DNA of 15,971 nt, taken from positions 1-15,971 of the forward strand of contig JAEWMQ010000057.1 in NCBI GenBank assembly GCA_023393125.1. The letters are read 5' to 3'. Source of the stretch: Bacillota bacterium (GTDB taxonomy: Bacteria; Bacillota; Clostridia; Lachnospirales; Cellulosilyticaceae). The position numbers and the translations under genes are program-made. The notes under the pieces were generated by a model. The model was not told where the DNA came from, made no database searches, and was given only the letters and a program-made list of their open reading frames with translations. Below, piece after piece: positions 1-7,442 of the stretch. Position 1 is the first letter of the stretch. Each line of letters opens with the position of its first letter.

Positions 1-170
1 ACGATTTGGATGGGTTTTAGCACGAGTGTTTGACCAACGGGAGTTTTCGTGCGTTCATCCAAATAAGTGAGCCTAGTGCCTCTAAAAATTTGAACCGGAA
101 CACTGGAAGATAGCCCTGCTCCTCTCATTTCCTCCCAGCAGCCTTCCTCATAAACACCCCTACAAATTTC
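1..170 (-). repeat. R1 palindromic repeat, partial (one arm plus centre)
   Basis: Read on the minus strand from 170 down to 1, this segment matches 7963-8128 almost base for base, with only a few small gaps. Shared blocks include GCTGGGAGGAAATGAGAGG, CTATCTTCCAG, GTTCCGGTTCAA and GAGGCACTAGGCTC. It ends at 163-170 with CAAATTTC, the same terminal octamer found at 5383-5390 and 8578-8585, directly against the stop codon of the metal ATPase (171-173). Its second arm would lie upstream of base 1, so the copy is cut by the window edge. No reading frame is conserved between copies. The repeat is clearly visible in the sequence; whether it acts as DNA or RNA is not known. Confidence 0.85.
4..64 (+). 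repeat. Covarying hairpin module, copy 1
   Basis: The outer stem ATTTGGATG (4-12) pairs with CATCCAAAT (56-64). The inner stem GCACGA (20-25) pairs with TCGTGC (47-52). An apical mini-stem CC/GG (34-35 with 39-40) closes a three-base loop. The 5' internal loop GGTTTTA and the 3' internal loop GTT are shared with the copies at 8069-8127 and 8418-8482. Stem bases differ between the copies but remain complementary. The module forms the centre of repeat R1. Confidence 0.85.
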
Positions 171-2429
171 TTATTTCCCTCTTACCATCTTTAGAGCATA
201 CCCTACATTTTTCCCTAGAACACGAATAGAGTTAATAACAGCTAAAAGTGAAACGCCAACATCTGCAAAAATAGCTAACCACATATTTGCAATGCCTAAG
301 ATACCTAGTACAAGCACAATCGCTTTGATCCCTAAAGCAAAGACAATATTTTCTGTTACAATTTTTCTAGTACGTTTAGCAATGCTCATAACATCTGCAA
401 TAGATGATAATTCATCTGTCATGAGTACAATATCAGAAGCTTCAATAGCTGCATCTGAACCTACGCCTCCCATAGCAATTCCTACATCTGCTCTAGCAAG
501 TACAGGGGCATCATTAATACCATCTCCTACAAAAGCTACTTTTCCATCTTTTAAAGCTTCTTCTAACTTCATTACTTTATCTTGTGGTAAAAGCTCTGCA
601 TGAACTATGTCAATGCCTACTTCATTACCAACTTTATATGCATTTTCTTTTTTATCTCCAGTCAGCATAATAACTTTTTTAATGCCACCTGCTTTTAATT
701 TAGCTATAGCGGACTTACTGTCTTCTTTAATTTGATCAGCTACTACAATACAACCAAGATACTTTCCATCTCTTGCTACATAGACATGAGAGCCGATTTC
801 CTTTACTTCTTCAAAATCAATTTGATAATGTGCCATTAGCTTTTCATTTCCTGCTAGTAACACAGAGTCATCGTGATTAACAATAATTCCCTCACCACTA
901 ATTTCTTTGTATTCACCTACTACTTCCTCATTTTTCAACTTGCCATAGGTACTTACAATAGATTTTGCAATAGGATGATTAGATTTTGCTTCAATACGTG
1001 CTGCAATTGCTAAAAGTTCTTCTTTTGCAATTCCTTCAGTAATGATTTGACTTACACCAAACTTACCCTTTGTAATAGTTCCTGTTTTATCAAATACAAC
1101 TGTATCAATAGTATTAAGCTCTTCTAAATAGTTACTTCCTTTAACCAGTACACCGACTTGCGCTGCTGCACCTATTCCAGCAAAGAAGCCGAGAGGTACA
1201 GAAACAACTAGTGCACATGGACAAGAAATAACAAGGAAAATAATACTTGAGTAAATCCAGTGTTGCCAGTCTCCTGTAATTAAAGAAGGTACAATTGCTG
1301 TTAAGATGGCTAAACCTACTACAATAGGTGTATACCATCTAGCAAACTTAGTAATAAAGTTTTCAGACTTAGACTTTTTACTACTAGCATTCTCAATAAG
1401 CTCTAAAATTTTAGAAACTGTACTATTTTTAAAGCTAGTTGTAACTTCTACTTTAATAACACCTTCTTTATTAATAGAGCCACTTAGCACCTTACTTCCT
1501 GGCTGAGCAATAACAGGTAGTGCTTCCCCTGTTAGCATTGATGTATCTAAAGTACTTGCTCCTTCTATTACAACACCATCTAGTGGTAATTTTTCTCCTG
1601 CTCTTACTTCAATAACCTCACCTTTTAAAACTGCCTCTGGTGATACCATCTGTTCTTTTCCGTTTCGGATTACTCTAGCAAAGCTAGGACGAATATCCAT
1701 AGCCTTTTCAATCTCTTTTCTAGAATAATTAACTGCTTTACCTTGAAGGTATTCACCAATCTTATAAAATACCATAACTGCTACTGCTTCTGGATATTCA
1801 CCAATAGCAAAAGCAGCTATTGTAGCTATTGTCATTAGGAAGTTTTCATCTAGCATTTTACCTTTTAAGCAGTTCTTAGCTGCACTTATTACAACATCAT
1901 AACCCACACAAACATACGCTATGATAAGGAGGATAGATTGATCTAAAAGAACCCCTATAGCAAGTAAGATAATACTTACTATTAATAAAGTAGGTTCTAA
2001 TTTCTCAGATCCTAAAAATCTTTTTATAACATTCTGCCCACTTCTACTCTGCCTTGTTTCCCCATTATGTGTATGACCTTCACTATGGTTATGATGATGT
2101 TCGTGGGCATGATGTCCTTCGCAGCTTTCGTCATGGTCATGCACAATACAATGACAATCCCCAAGAGAAGGTGCTATATAGGCTTCTTCATCTATAATAC
2201 TAAGGATCTTCACACCTTTTTCTATCTCATCAGCTAATTTTTCTATACTTTTTCTAAGCTTTTCCTCTGGATAATGTTCTGCTTCCTCTTCTTTAACATG
2301 AATAGTTAGTTTCTTTAACATAAAGTTTAAGGTAGCTTCTTTAATATAAGGTTCTTTATTAAGCCTTACTTCTATTTTATTACCACAATTAGCACAATCT
2401 AAATTTTCTATTTTAAATATATATTTCAT
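171..2429 (-). CDS. cadA: Zn/Cd/Pb-exporting P1B-type ATPase (CadA/ZntA-like)
   Basis: A membrane pump that uses ATP to export divalent soft metals (Zn2+, Cd2+, Pb2+) from the cytoplasm. The 752 residues start with a heavy-metal-associated domain carrying a C12-A-N-C15 metal site. A His-rich linker follows (about 91-123), which probably binds extra metal. P-type hallmarks seen: TGE (300-302) in the actuator domain, CPC (403-405) in the transport helix, DKTGT with phospho-acceptor D447, HP (485-486), TGD (590-592) and GDGIND (635-640). K702 and the D723-V-G motif in the last helices match the P1B-2 subgroup, which favours Zn/Cd/Pb over copper. Length is normal for the family. The start is supported by an AAGGGGTGG ribosome site just upstream. 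The gene has its own promoter and an ArsR-type operator, but no regulator gene is adjacent. CadA versus ZntA naming cannot be settled from sequence alone. Confidence 0.95.
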   Translation of the reverse strand: MKYIFKIENLDCANCGNKIEVRLNKEPYIKEATLNFMLKKLTIHVKEEEAEHYPEEKLRKSIEKLADEIEKGVKILSIIDEEAYIAPSLGDCHCIVHDHDESCEGHHAHEHHHNHSEGHTHNGETRQSRSGQNVIKRFLGSEKLEPTLLIVSIILLAIGVLLDQSILLIIAYVCVGYDVVISAAKNCLKGKMLDENFLMTIATIAAFAIGEYPEAVAVMVFYKIGEYLQGKAVNYSRKEIEKAMDIRPSFARVIRNGKEQMVSPEAVLKGEVIEVRAGEKLPLDGVVIEGASTLDTSMLTGEALPVIAQPGSKVLSGSINKEGVIKVEVTTSFKNSTVSKILELIENASSKKSKSENFITKFARWYTPIVVGLAILTAIVPSLITGDWQHWIYSSIIFLVISCPCALVVSVPLGFFAGIGAAAQVGVLVKGSNYLEELNTIDTVVFDKTGTITKGKFGVSQIITEGIAKEELLAIAARIEAKSNHPIAKSIVSTYGKLKNEEVVGEYKEISGEGIIVNHDDSVLLAGNEKLMAHYQIDFEEVKEIGSHVYVARDGKYLGCIVVADQIKEDSKSAIAKLKAGGIKKVIMLTGDKKENAYKVGNEVGIDIVHAELLPQDKVMKLEEALKDGKVAFVGDGINDAPVLARADVGIAMGGVGSDAAIEASDIVLMTDELSSIADVMSIAKRTRKIVTENIVFALGIKAIVLVLGILGIANMWLAIFADVGVSLLAVINSIRVLGKNVGYALKMVRGK

Positions 2430-2443
2430 AAATCCACCCCTTC

Positions 2444-2463
2444 ATATGAATGATTGCTCATAT
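2444..2463 (-). promoter_or_regulatory. Probable ArsR/CadC-type operator
   Basis: This is an imperfect 20-bp dyad with outer halves ATATGA and TCATAT. It lies between the -10 box and the ribosome binding site of the metal ATPase, so a bound repressor would block early transcription. Its form resembles operators of the ArsR/SmtB/CadC family, whose members release DNA when they bind metal. A further half-site, ATGAGCATAT on the minus strand, overlaps the promoter spacer and -10. Assignment to this regulator family is inference from form and gene context. Confidence 0.6.
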
Positions 2464-2473
2464 ATTTATTTAT

Positions 2474-2502
2474 ATAATATGCTCATGCACCTTCTTTGTC
2501 AA
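2474..2502 (-). promoter_or_regulatory. Sigma-A promoter of the metal ATPase
   Basis: On the minus strand a perfect -35 TTGACA (2497-2502) is followed by a 17-bp spacer and the -10 TATTAT (2474-2479). Transcription would start near 2467, about 38 bases before the ATG, just upstream of the operator dyad. Confidence 0.8.
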
Positions 2503-2610
2503 CCGTATCTATCAAAAATAGATTATTTTTTTACTTTTTTCTAAACAAATTGAAACTTTTTTCTTTCTATACACGTCTAAATAATAAAATCATATTTTAG
2601 GAGGTATTAT

Positions 2611-3471
2611 ATGTTATCTAAAAAATCAACTATCACCCTTATAGGAACTTCTGTTTTACTTTGTACATCTCTTATTGCGGCTCCGACTTTTAAACACGTT
2701 AAAGCCTTACTTAATCCAAGTATTCAATATACTCTGGACGGTAATACTATTTTAAAAGGCACCAAAACACTTAACTACAACAATAAAAACTACGTTTCTG
2801 TAGCTGAACTAGCAAATGCACTTGGTCTTGAAGTAAGCTATAAAGGTAACGTTGTGAGCTTCGTTACACCAACTAACGATACTGTAACTCCAGAGCCAGC
2901 TATTCCTGAAAGTATTACTATTGCTAAAGCTACTATCAAAGAAGTCTCTCTTGATACTAAACAAGTAACTATTCTTCCTGAAGGCAAGACGGATGAAGCA
3001 AGCAACTATATTGTTTTAAATATTGACGAAGATACTGTTATTAAACATGTTCGTAACAAAGCTATTTATAAAATTAACGATTTAAGTGAAGGTATGACCA
3101 TTAGTGTGACTCATAGCCTTGCTATGACACGTTCTCTTCCTCCTCAAACCGCTGCATTTACCATTACCATATTAGAAGAAGATTCAGCAGTTGCTCCTGA
3201 ATCTATTACTTTAGAGAAAATGGTAGTAGTAGAAGTTAACCACAAAGACAACTACTTTGTAGTAACACCACAAGGTGCCGATGCCAAAGACATTAACAAT
3301 CAAACTATTATTAGATATGATCAAAAAACTAAACTAAGCTTCGACAATAGTAAAAAACAACCTAACATTAATTCACTTAAAGTAGGTTCACTTGTTACAC
3401 TCCGTGTAAGTCCTGCTATGACACTTTCTATACCACCACAAACTTTTGTATTAGAAATTCAAGTACATTAA
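2611..3471 (+). CDS. Secreted protein, Cu-amine-oxidase-N-like domain plus tandem repeat domain
   Basis: Function unknown. A signal peptide covers about residues 1-30 (KKSTITLIGTSVLLCTSLIA). Residues 36-85 resemble the copper amine oxidase N-terminal domain (Cu_amine_oxidN1), a common surface module of Clostridia that is usually not an oxidase; its typical YVSVAELANALG signature is present. After a Pro-rich spacer (about 91-100), two related domains of roughly 88 residues follow (101-188 and 198-286). Each opens with SIT(I/L) and closes with a shared motif, AMTRSLPPQT (171-180) and AMTLSIPPQT (269-278), followed by a beta strand. AGGAGG at 2599-2604 sits 6 bases before the ATG. No catalytic residues stand out. 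The gene is divergent from the metal ATPase and may respond to the same conditions, but nothing in the protein shows metal binding. No clear terminator follows it. Confidence 0.85.
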   Translation: MLSKKSTITLIGTSVLLCTSLIAAPTFKHVKALLNPSIQYTLDGNTILKGTKTLNYNNKNYVSVAELANALGLEVSYKGNVVSFVTPTNDTVTPEPAIPESITIAKATIKEVSLDTKQVTILPEGKTDEASNYIVLNIDEDTVIKHVRNKAIYKINDLSEGMTISVTHSLAMTRSLPPQTAAFTITILEEDSAVAPESITLEKMVVVEVNHKDNYFVVTPQGADAKDINNQTIIRYDQKTKLSFDNSKKQPNINSLKVGSLVTLRVSPAMTLSIPPQTFVLEIQVH

Positions 3472-3562
3472 ACTACATTTAAGCGTATGAAAATGTATAG
3501 CTTCCATGTATAATAACTACAGAACTTGCTTTAACGCAAGATTACATTTAAGGAGGCTTTCA

Positions 3563-4852
3563 ATGATTAATACTTTAACAACTAACCTAATCAATTTCAT
3601 AGATGCAAGTCCAACTATGTTTCATACTATTGCGTCTTGTAAAAATATTTTAGAAGCAGAGTCCTTTTGCTATTTAGAATCAAATAAACCTTGGAATCTT
3701 CAAGTAGGTGGAAAATACTATACTACCCTTAATGACTCTGCTCTTATTGCTTTTGTTATTAACTCTAATGACTTTATTAATGAAGGCTTTAAAATTATTG
3801 GTACTCATGGTGATGTACCTGGCTTTAGAATTAAACCAAATGCCGAAATGAATACAGATGGCTATGTTAAACTCAATACAGAAGGCTATGGTGGTGCTAT
3901 CTTAAGCACTTGGTTTGATAGACCTCTTTCTATTGCTGGTCGTGTGGCTTTAAAATCTGATGATTTATTTCATCCAGAAACACGCCTTGTAGACTTAAAT
4001 AGACCTATTGTTATTATTCCAAACTTAGCTATTCATATGAATCGTGAAGTAAATACGGGAGTTAACTTTAATAAACAAAAGGATACACTTCCTATTCTTA
4101 CTTATACTCACGAGGCGGTAAAGGAAGCTTATCTACTTGAACTATTAGCAGAGACACTTCAAGTTAAAGCTGAAGACATACTTGATGCTGATCTTTTCCT
4201 TTATCCTTATGAAAAAGGAATGTGTGTCGGTTTAAATGAAGAGTTTATCTCTGCTCCAAGACTTGATGACCTTTCTATGACTTACAGTGGCTTAAATGCC
4301 ATCCTTCATAATAGCTCACAAAAAGGTATCTCTATGTTTGTTTGCTTTGATAATGAAGAAGTAGGAAGCCACACAAGACAAGGTGCAGATTCCCCTTACT
4401 TAATCCGCACCTTAGAACGTATCCTTTTAGCTTTTGGTAAAACTAGAGAAGAGCTATTTATAGCACTTGATAACTCTTTTATATTATCTGGAGATGTAGC
4501 TCATCTTGCTCATCCAAACTATATGGAGAAAAGTGATCCTACTAACAAAGTACTTCCTGGTAAAGGACCTGCTATTAAAGTCAATGCCAACTTTAGTTAT
4601 AGTACAGATAGTGATTCTGCTGCTGTATTTGCTGGCATTTGCAAAGCTAACAATATCCCTTACCAAACCTTTGTAAATCGTTCTGATGAAAGAGGTGGCT
4701 CTACTATTGGTCCTGTAGCAGCATCTCACTTAGGTATTCGCTCAGTAGATATTGGAACACCAATGCTTGCTATGCACTCAGCTAGAGAACTTATGGCAGC
4801 TGAAGACTTTATTTATACTTGCGAAGCTATGAAAGCTTTCTTTAGTATATAA
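3563..4852 (+). CDS. apeB: M18 family zinc aminopeptidase
   Basis: A cytoplasmic dinuclear-zinc aminopeptidase (aspartyl aminopeptidase family, M18) that removes N-terminal residues from peptides. The start at 3563 gives 429 residues, the usual family length, and AGGAGG (3551-3556) lies 6 bases before it. A longer frame opening at 3506 is unlikely because that ATG overlaps a TATAAT box (3509-3514). Metal and catalytic positions expected for M18 are present: H82 and D84 in THGDVPGF, D235 in RLDDL, E265/E266 in DNEEVGS, D311 and H314 in SGDVAHLAHPNY, and H405 in PMLAMHSARE. In many relatives the first motif reads HTDSPGF; here it is HGDVPGF, which keeps the His and Asp. The gene is monocistronic with its own terminator. 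The exact substrate is not predictable from sequence. Confidence 0.93.
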   Translation: MINTLTTNLINFIDASPTMFHTIASCKNILEAESFCYLESNKPWNLQVGGKYYTTLNDSALIAFVINSNDFINEGFKIIGTHGDVPGFRIKPNAEMNTDGYVKLNTEGYGGAILSTWFDRPLSIAGRVALKSDDLFHPETRLVDLNRPIVIIPNLAIHMNREVNTGVNFNKQKDTLPILTYTHEAVKEAYLLELLAETLQVKAEDILDADLFLYPYEKGMCVGLNEEFISAPRLDDLSMTYSGLNAILHNSSQKGISMFVCFDNEEVGSHTRQGADSPYLIRTLERILLAFGKTREELFIALDNSFILSGDVAHLAHPNYMEKSDPTNKVLPGKGPAIKVNANFSYSTDSDSAAVFAGICKANNIPYQTFVNRSDERGGSTIGPVAASHLGIRSVDIGTPMLAMHSARELMAAEDFIYTCEAMKAFFSI

Positions 4853-4864
4853 ACATTCAAGTTA

Positions 4865-4906
4865 AAAGCCCTGATAGAAGACTTCTAGGTCTCCTATCAG
4901 GGCTTT
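4865..4906 (+). terminator. Rho-independent terminator after apeB
   Basis: AAAGCCCTGATAG (4865-4877) pairs perfectly with CTATCAGGGCTTT (4894-4906). A short inner helix AGAC/GTCT sits in the loop. The stem is followed by a modest T-rich tail. It lies 13 bases after the stop codon of the aminopeptidase. Confidence 0.85.
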
Positions 4907-4934
4907 CTTATATCCTCTGCTACACTATTAAACT

Positions 4935-5116
4935 GAAATTTGAATAATAAGGCGTAAAGTAAAATGCCGCTATGTAGTCCGGCTAGTGTGCTTGCTTACA
5001 GCTGCTGTGTCACATTGTTAAGAAACTCCGCTCCAAGGCATCTTCCAGCAAGCCTACTAGCCTACCTACATAGCTACTATTTTGCAAGAATTCACTATTA
5101 GAATGCTATACGTTAT
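4935..5116 (+). repeat. R2 palindromic repeat, copy A (no central hairpin module)
   Basis: This aligns along its length with the reverse complement of 8303-8585. Shared blocks include GAAATTTGAATAATA, CTTGCTT, CAGCTGCT, AAGAAACTC, GCTCCAAGGCATCTTCCAGC, CTACATAGCTACT and ATACGTTAT. The two arms are imperfectly complementary to each other around GACTAGTG-type blocks. Unlike copy B it lacks about 100 bp at the centre: AAGAAACTC (5020-5028) runs straight into the GCTCCAAGGC block. It starts with the terminal octamer GAAATTTG (4935-4942). No open frame is conserved. Confidence 0.85.
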
Positions 5117-5145
5117 AAAGAACTGCTTAGAAAATCTATACCTTA

Positions 5146-5326
5146 TTATTGATGGGGAGGAGCCTGAAAAAGCACTTCATTAAAGTACTGTTATAATTAC
5201 TGATTGATACAGATACGGTACTAATGAACTTTATGAGCCATTATAGTTCAAAAAGTACCGAAAGAAACTACTTATATACTCAGAACTGCATGATGTTTTT
5301 TACCACGCCGCCCCACTGATAGAGAC
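5146..5326 (+). repeat. R3 palindromic segment, copy A, with central hairpin
   Basis: The outer arms GATGGGGAGGAGCCTGAAAAA (left, split by mismatches) and the reverse complement of 5297-5320 pair imperfectly. At the centre CGGTACT (5216-5222) pairs with AGTACCG (5254-5260), and TGAACT (5225-5230) pairs with AGTTCA (5245-5250). The outer arms resemble the shorter segment at 8232-8300, which lacks this central hairpin. No coding potential is seen. Confidence 0.65.
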
Positions 5327-5390
5327 GTTTATTTGCTTAATAACATTTCTCCCCACAAACTTTCTTTTCATAAACGCCTCTACAAATTTC
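5321..5390 (-). repeat. R1 remnant, copy A, centre deleted
   Basis: The sequence GACGTTTAT with AATAACATTTC (about 5324-5350) matches the outer end of one R1 arm (8196-8231, reversed). CATAAACGCCTCTACAAATTTC (5369-5390) matches the outer end of the other arm. The inner roughly 200 bp, including the hairpin module, are missing. CAAATTTC (5383-5390) closes composite A, and its last two bases are also the first two bases, on the plus strand, of the blaR1 stop codon (5389-5391). Confidence 0.75.
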
Positions 5391-7440
5391 ACTTCTGATT
5401 ATATGCTTCGAAAAACCTCATCGCGTTTTCTTCATCTCCATCTTCACCAACTAATCGATATGAGATGATGTTCTGTTCTTGATAATGTTTTTTTAGAATC
5501 TTACTGAAAATAATTGGTATATTATCATATGTATAAGTTCCATCTTCTAACTTATAGTACCCAAAACTTCTAGCTACTTGCCCATCAAAAATAATATAGT
5601 ACCAATCTTTAATGACTAGTCCATCTTCTGTCTCTATGTAAGTAAGTACATCTAATTGGTCTGGAATGCCCTTCTTTTGATTTTCTATAAAGCTATCTAG
5701 CTTACTCAAATTAAAAGCCTCTTCAGTTCCATCCTTTAAGCCTACTCTATAAGTAGCACTAGTTTTAGCTTCTTCTAATGTAAGTGGTTTTCTATTCTTG
5801 GGTGGTAACTTTGCTAAATCCTCCCCTAAATCTGGTATTATAAAGCTGGATAAAATTTGATCAATCTCTTCCTTGTTTACTTGTTCCAAATCGAAATAAA
5901 GAGCATAACCGTAAGGTGGTGGATTAGGTAAATCATAAAAAACATATTGAATATAGGAAGTTGTACCATTTAATTTATACTGTGTTTCTATTACTGGTAC
6001 GCTATAGCCTTGTATACTTGTTTGTTCTATCTCTAGCCCCTTTACTAACAAGTCAAATACATTAACGGCGTCCTCCATGGATATTTTATTGTTTATTAAT
6101 CGCACTCCCCCCATTTTTTGATTACCTTTATATAACCAACTAACGGTAGAAGAGGCATCTTGCTGCTTACTATCCCCTTCTTTAAAACTTTGGATTTCCC
6201 ACTGCGATGGAACCCTTATTTCATACCCATTTATCATTAAAACCTTTGTATCCTCTAGCTCATTTTCCCCTGTACTAATAGGCTCTTGAGTCTCTACGTT
6301 TGAATCCTTTTCGCTCATATCTTCTATTTTTATCTCTTCTGAAGGCTTTGCTTCTTCTCTTGTAATCCCTACACATCCGCTTAATAGGCCGATGCAAGTA
6401 ATCATAATAAATGTGAGCAAACCCTTTTGCTTCTTATGTCCATTGACTATAGCTTCAAATCGTTGTTTTAAAGTTTGCTTATTACCTTTAAACTGTGTCG
6501 AGAGACTTATACTTTTTTGATGAGAGCTATCTGCTACCTTTAAAACAGCTTCCATGTAGCTCTTCTTAATTTCAGATGCTTCTCCCTGTAAAACCCTACT
6601 ATCACAAACCACTTCTAAATCTTCTTCTGCATATTTAGCCATGATATGTACTAAAGGGTTAAACCAATGTACTCCCCTTACACCTATTAATAATAATTTA
6701 TACCATAAATCCCCATACTTATAGTGAAGTAACTCATGCTTTAATATAAAGTATAATTCTTGATCCTCATAGCTCCTACTAGGTATTAAAATGCTAGGGC
6801 GCCAATAACCTATTACAAGTGGTGAGTCTATCTTTTTACACACTTGAAGTCCAATAGGCTTGGTAATATGTAATTCTTTGCAAACTTCCATAAATATCTT
6901 GTTAACAACTTCATCCTTACTTACCTTGCTCCAACGTTTACACCCTCTGCGAAAAGTTAGGTATGCCATAAACTGATACCCTATAAACGCCGCACTTCCT
7001 ATTAGCCAAATACAAACTATGAATGACTTTAGGGAATTGCCAAATAAACTATTCATAATCTCTAAATCCCCTACTTCATGTTCTAATTGACCTTGGTTTA
7101 CTGAACCATTGCTCATTAAGCTATTACTTGATGTCTCATTTGCTAAACTCTCTTCCGTGGTTAAACTAATTAAAGTATCAGCTTGAGGGGCATTTATACC
7201 TGGTGTTAGCATTTCTTCTTGCTGATTTTTAAATAAATCCCCACCTATATGCATTAAATTCATCTGCACTTCACCATTAAAAGGAATCAATAATCTTATA
7301 GCCAAAACAAGCCATATACCGTACCACCACCTAGGTACAAATTTATTATATAAAAAGGACCTTAATATCAATAAAACAACGATAATACCACCTATCACAA
7401 TGGATAGGTCTACTGTACTAAGTAAAATCTCCCCCCACAT
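5389..7440 (-). CDS. BlaR1-family M56 sensor metallopeptidase, non-penicillin-binding type
   Basis: A membrane zinc peptidase that relays an outside signal by causing inactivation of the BlaI-type repressor encoded just upstream. The 683-residue protein has membrane helices near 11-31, 40-55 and 137-160, a cytoplasmic M56 domain with H235-E-L-L-H239 and a downstream DLEVVCD segment (274-280, E276 a likely zinc ligand), and a last helix near 340-358. Classical BlaR1/MecR1 carry a class-D beta-lactamase-like sensor with an STxK serine; I see no such motif. Instead there is an acidic, low-complexity linker (about 360-400), a domain with GYEIRVPSQWEI (405-416) extending to about 535, and a C-terminal domain (about 565-640) that distantly resembles DUF4362. 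The signal is therefore probably not a beta-lactam. The gene starts 2 bases after blaI, with GGGAGG before the ATG, which indicates translational coupling. The stop codon overlaps the end of composite repeat A. Confidence 0.88.
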   Translation of the reverse strand: MWGEILLSTVDLSIVIGGIIVVLLILRSFLYNKFVPRWWYGIWLVLAIRLLIPFNGEVQMNLMHIGGDLFKNQQEEMLTPGINAPQADTLISLTTEESLANETSSNSLMSNGSVNQGQLEHEVGDLEIMNSLFGNSLKSFIVCIWLIGSAAFIGYQFMAYLTFRRGCKRWSKVSKDEVVNKIFMEVCKELHITKPIGLQVCKKIDSPLVIGYWRPSILIPSRSYEDQELYFILKHELLHYKYGDLWYKLLLIGVRGVHWFNPLVHIMAKYAEEDLEVVCDSRVLQGEASEIKKSYMEAVLKVADSSHQKSISLSTQFKGNKQTLKQRFEAIVNGHKKQKGLLTFIMITCIGLLSGCVGITREEAKPSEEIKIEDMSEKDSNVETQEPISTGENELEDTKVLMINGYEIRVPSQWEIQSFKEGDSKQQDASSTVSWLYKGNQKMGGVRLINNKISMEDAVNVFDLLVKGLEIEQTSIQGYSVPVIETQYKLNGTTSYIQYVFYDLPNPPPYGYALYFDLEQVNKEEIDQILSSFIIPDLGEDLAKLPPKNRKPLTLEEAKTSATYRVGLKDGTEEAFNLSKLDSFIENQKKGIPDQLDVLTYIETEDGLVIKDWYYIIFDGQVARSFGYYKLEDGTYTYDNIPIIFSKILKKHYQEQNIISYRLVGEDGDEENAMRFFEAYNQK

Positions 7441-7442
7441 AC

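Noticed and set aside
292..603. Plus-strand frame opposite the ATPase gene
   Set aside because: It mirrors the conserved hinge region of the ATPase, has no ribosome site and resembles no protein. Similar opposite-strand frames at 9912-10097, 10281-10466, 13386-13592, 14347-14541 and 15184-15504 were rejected for the same reason.
3506..3562. Longer N-terminus for the M18 aminopeptidase
   Set aside because: The upstream ATG overlaps a TATAAT box, while the ATG at 3563 has AGGAGG at ideal spacing and gives the normal family N-terminus.
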